A stretch of DNA of 64,000 bases, taken from assembly GCF_009749385.1 (NCBI RefSeq), contig NZ_WBIN01000005.1, positions 110,648 through 174,647 on the forward strand, written 5' to 3'. Within the stretch, counting starts at the first letter, position 1, and every line of letters begins with the position of its first letter. This stretch comes from Agromyces allii (lineage in GTDB: Bacteria; Actinomycetota; Actinomycetes; Actinomycetales; Microbacteriaceae). Under the pieces are notes generated by a model. That model was not told the DNA's origin. It searched no databases and worked only from the letters and a program-made list of their open reading frames with translations. The position numbers and the translations under genes were made by a program. Below are positions 62,441 through 64,000 of the stretch, piece after piece.

Positions 62441-63322
62441 ATGCCTGCAGCCCCCGACCTCGCCGAGGCCGTCAACGACTGGTTCGCGGATGCCGCGCGC
62501 CCACTGCCGTGGCGTGCGGCCGACGTGTCGCCGTGGGCCGTGCTGGTGAGCGAGTTCATGCTGCAGCAGACGCAGGTCGCGCGCGTGATCCCCCGGTGGG
62601 AGGCGTGGATCGAGCGCTGGCCGACGCCGGCGGCGATGGCCGCGGCTCCCCCGTCGGAGGCGGTGCGCGCCTGGGACCGGCTCGGGTATCCGCGCCGGGC
62701 GCTGTGGCTGCATCGCGCGGCGACCGCGATCGTCGAGCATCACGGCGGCGAGGTGCCGCGCGAACTCGACGACCTGCTCGCGTTGCCCGGCGTCGGGCCC
62801 TACACCGCACGCGCGGTGGCGGCGTTCGCGTTCGGCGCGCGGCATCCGGTCGTCGACACGAACACCCGACGCGTGATCGCGCGGGCCGTGCTGGGCCAGG
62901 GGCATCCGGGGCCGCCGTCGACCGCGCGCGACCTCGCCGCGATGGACGCCCTGCTGCCCGAGCCGGATGCCGCGGCGCGCGTGTTCAACGCGGCCGCGAT
63001 GGAGCTCGGGGCGACCGTGTGCACCGCCCGCGCACCGCAGTGCGACGTGTGCCCGATCGCGGATCGGTGTGCGTGGCGGCTCGCCGGAAGCCCCGAGTAC
63101 GACGGACCCCGCTCGGCGAAGCAGGCCCGTTTCGAGGGCTCCGACCGTCAGGTGCGAGGGCTCGTGATGCGCGAGCTCCGCGCCGCCCACCGCCCGGTGT
63201 CCCGAGCCGAGCTCGCCGTCGTCTGGACCGACGCCGCCAAGCTCGATCGCGCCGTCGAGTCGCTCGTAGCCGACGGGCTGGCCGTGCAGGGCCCCGAAGG
63301 GTTCGCACTGCCCGACGCCTGA
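62441..63322 (+). CDS. mutY: A/G-specific adenine DNA glycosylase
   Basis: A 293-aa base-excision enzyme that removes A opposite 8-oxoG. It has EFMLQQTQVARVIPRWEAWI (about 28-47), HhH LLALPGVGPYTARAVAAFAF and VVDTNTRRVIAR (catalytic Asp). The Fe-S cluster cysteines have spacing C-x6-C-x2-C-x5-C (CTARAPQCDVCPIADRC, about 193-209). Length fits the short actinobacterial form lacking the C-terminal NUDIX-like domain. Its stop codon lies inside the first unit of a 7-bp tandem repeat. Confidence 0.94.
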   Translation: MPAAPDLAEAVNDWFADAARPLPWRAADVSPWAVLVSEFMLQQTQVARVIPRWEAWIERWPTPAAMAAAPPSEAVRAWDRLGYPRRALWLHRAATAIVEHHGGEVPRELDDLLALPGVGPYTARAVAAFAFGARHPVVDTNTRRVIARAVLGQGHPGPPSTARDLAAMDALLPEPDAAARVFNAAAMELGATVCTARAPQCDVCPIADRCAWRLAGSPEYDGPRSAKQARFEGSDRQVRGLVMRELRAAHRPVSRAELAVVWTDAAKLDRAVESLVADGLAVQGPEGFALPDA

Positions 63323-63369
63323 CGCCTGACGCCTGACGCCTGACGCCTGACGCCTGACGCCTGACGCCG
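63314..63369. repeat. Heptanucleotide tandem repeat (GACGCCT)x7 plus partial
   Basis: Seven perfect GACGCCT units (63314-63362) and an eighth differing at its last base. The TGA stop of mutY is formed at the junction of units 1 and 2, so changes in copy number leave the protein intact. Confidence 0.9.
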
Positions 63370-63431
63370 AGTATGCTCGCGCCCGTCGTCCGGGCCCGAC
63401 CGTCGTCGCGCGTCGTGCGCGGCGTGAACGA

Positions 63432-63463
63432 CGGAAGGCACGCCCTCACGGGCGTGCCTTCCG
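63432..63463. terminator. Bidirectional terminator between mutY and rbfA
   Basis: A perfect 14-bp stem (CGGAAGGCACGCCC with GGGCGTGCCTTCCG) and TCAC loop between convergent genes. Confidence 0.8.
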
Positions 63464-63479
63464 CATCGGTTCAGCGAAC

Positions 63480-63947
63480 CTACGCGCTCTGGGACTCGTC
63501 GTCTTCGGACTCGTCGTCCGCTTCGAACTCGCGCGGCTTCACGTACGGGTCGGCGTCGCCGGCGTACTCGGCCGTGCTCGCGAACGCCTCGGTCTCCGCA
63601 TCGCGTTCGCGCGCCTCACGGAGGAGCGCGGCGATGTGGTCGGCGTTCTCGGGGATCGCGTCGAGGATGAACTCGAGCGACGGCGTGAGCCGTGCCGTGA
63701 TGTTGCGACCGACCTCGGTGCGGAGCATGCCGGTGGCGGCCTTCAGCGCGAGCGCCGAATCGCGACGCTCCTCGTCGGTGCCGTACACCGTGTAGAAGAT
63801 GCTCGCGTGCTGCAGGTCACCGGTGACGCGGACGTCGGTGATCGTGACGAAGCCGAGTCGCGGGTCGCGGAGGCCCTTGTCGAGTCGTCGGGCGACGATC
63901 TCCTTGATGCGGTCCGCCATCTTGCGGGCGCGTGCGGGATCAGCCAT
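63480..63947 (-). CDS. rbfA: 30S ribosome-binding factor A
   Basis: A 155-aa ribosome-maturation factor. RARKMADRIKEIVARRL at the N-terminus, LGFVTITDVRVTGDLQHASIFYTVYG and RNITARLTPSLEFILDAIPENADHIAALLREA are diagnostic of RbfA, a KH-fold protein needed for 16S 5'-end processing and cold growth. The C-terminus has an acidic tail (EFEADDESEDDESQ). AAGGAG lies seven bases before the ATG. infB and nusA would be expected just upstream, beyond the window. Confidence 0.95.
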   Translation of the reverse strand: MADPARARKMADRIKEIVARRLDKGLRDPRLGFVTITDVRVTGDLQHASIFYTVYGTDEERRDSALALKAATGMLRTEVGRNITARLTPSLEFILDAIPENADHIAALLREARERDAETEAFASTAEYAGDADPYVKPREFEADDESEDDESQSA

Positions 63948-63973
63948 GAACTGTCTCCTTCCGAAGAGTGGCC

Positions 63974-64000
63974 GGGGGGGGGGGCGCCCCCCCCGCCCCC
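63974..64000. other. G/C homopolymer block, probable sequencing or assembly artefact
   Basis: Eleven G, then CG, then runs of C broken by one G. Nothing similar occurs elsewhere in the window. A low-quality contig end is the simplest reading. Confidence 0.7.

Overview
This 64 kb window is chromosomal DNA of a high-GC actinobacterium. The most likely family is Microbacteriaceae (Agromyces or Microbacterium type). Supporting signs are the strong G/C third-position bias, the LAxTG-type surface protein, the nusA-region genes rbfA, truB and ribF, the many leaderless promoters (TANNNT followed by 6-7 nt and the start codon), and many copies of the motif GCGGCATCC/GGATGCCGC. The family assignment is an inference; no rRNA or tRNA gene is present to confirm it. 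The right end closes in a G/C homopolymer block that looks like a poor contig end.

Layout. 1-5851 (minus): a type I restriction-modification locus, hsdM-hsdS, followed without a break by a 73-aa ORF, a zinc-ribbon membrane protein, an EcsC-like protein and a GIY-YIG protein. The first 13 codons of what looks like hsdR run off the left edge. The extra genes therefore sit inside the RM locus, and this is the best candidate here for an under-described defence arrangement. 6110-14200: general genes, including DUF488, two CPBP-type membrane proteins, a flavoprotein, a HAD phosphatase, a protealysin-like M4 peptidase with its proteinaceous inhibitor emfourin, YhhN and an FKBP. 14413-20796: aldehyde dehydrogenase, DUF779 and a GAF-type regulator with a repeat-rich control region, then PrsW and a GlcD-like oxidase. 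20874-22511: an Ada/AlkA alkylation-repair fusion.

22586-29634: an L-fuconate-type sugar-acid locus, with a GntR/FadR regulator, a ribose-type ABC transporter, L-fuconate dehydratase and a divergent FAH-family hydrolase. A 16-bp element with 15/16 identity lies before the regulator and in the divergent dehydratase/hydrolase promoter and should be its operator. 29719-37924: aspartase, two nucleobase permeases separated by a perfect 50-bp palindrome, a PiT phosphate transporter, a NUDIX hydrolase and phosphofructokinase. 38237-44599: a SMARCAL1-like SNF2 ATPase preceded by a six-copy 16-17-bp repeat array, a ZIP-like transporter and DUF2207 protein divergent from a CsoR/RcnR-family regulator with a 20-bp palindromic operator, and homocysteine methyltransferase.

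44610-53039: a GDPD phosphodiesterase with a Pho-box-like promoter, a DUF2867 reductase, and a deoxyribose operon (SorC regulator, deoC, aldehyde dehydrogenase, a catalytically dead ALDH paralogue and a small protein) divergent from a ROK kinase. 53113-63947: truB, two small membrane genes, ribF and an MFS exporter, separated from rbfA by panE, a large LAxTG surface protein with 75-residue repeats, a P-loop kinase and mutY. No tRNA, rRNA, CRISPR array, IS element or prophage was found.
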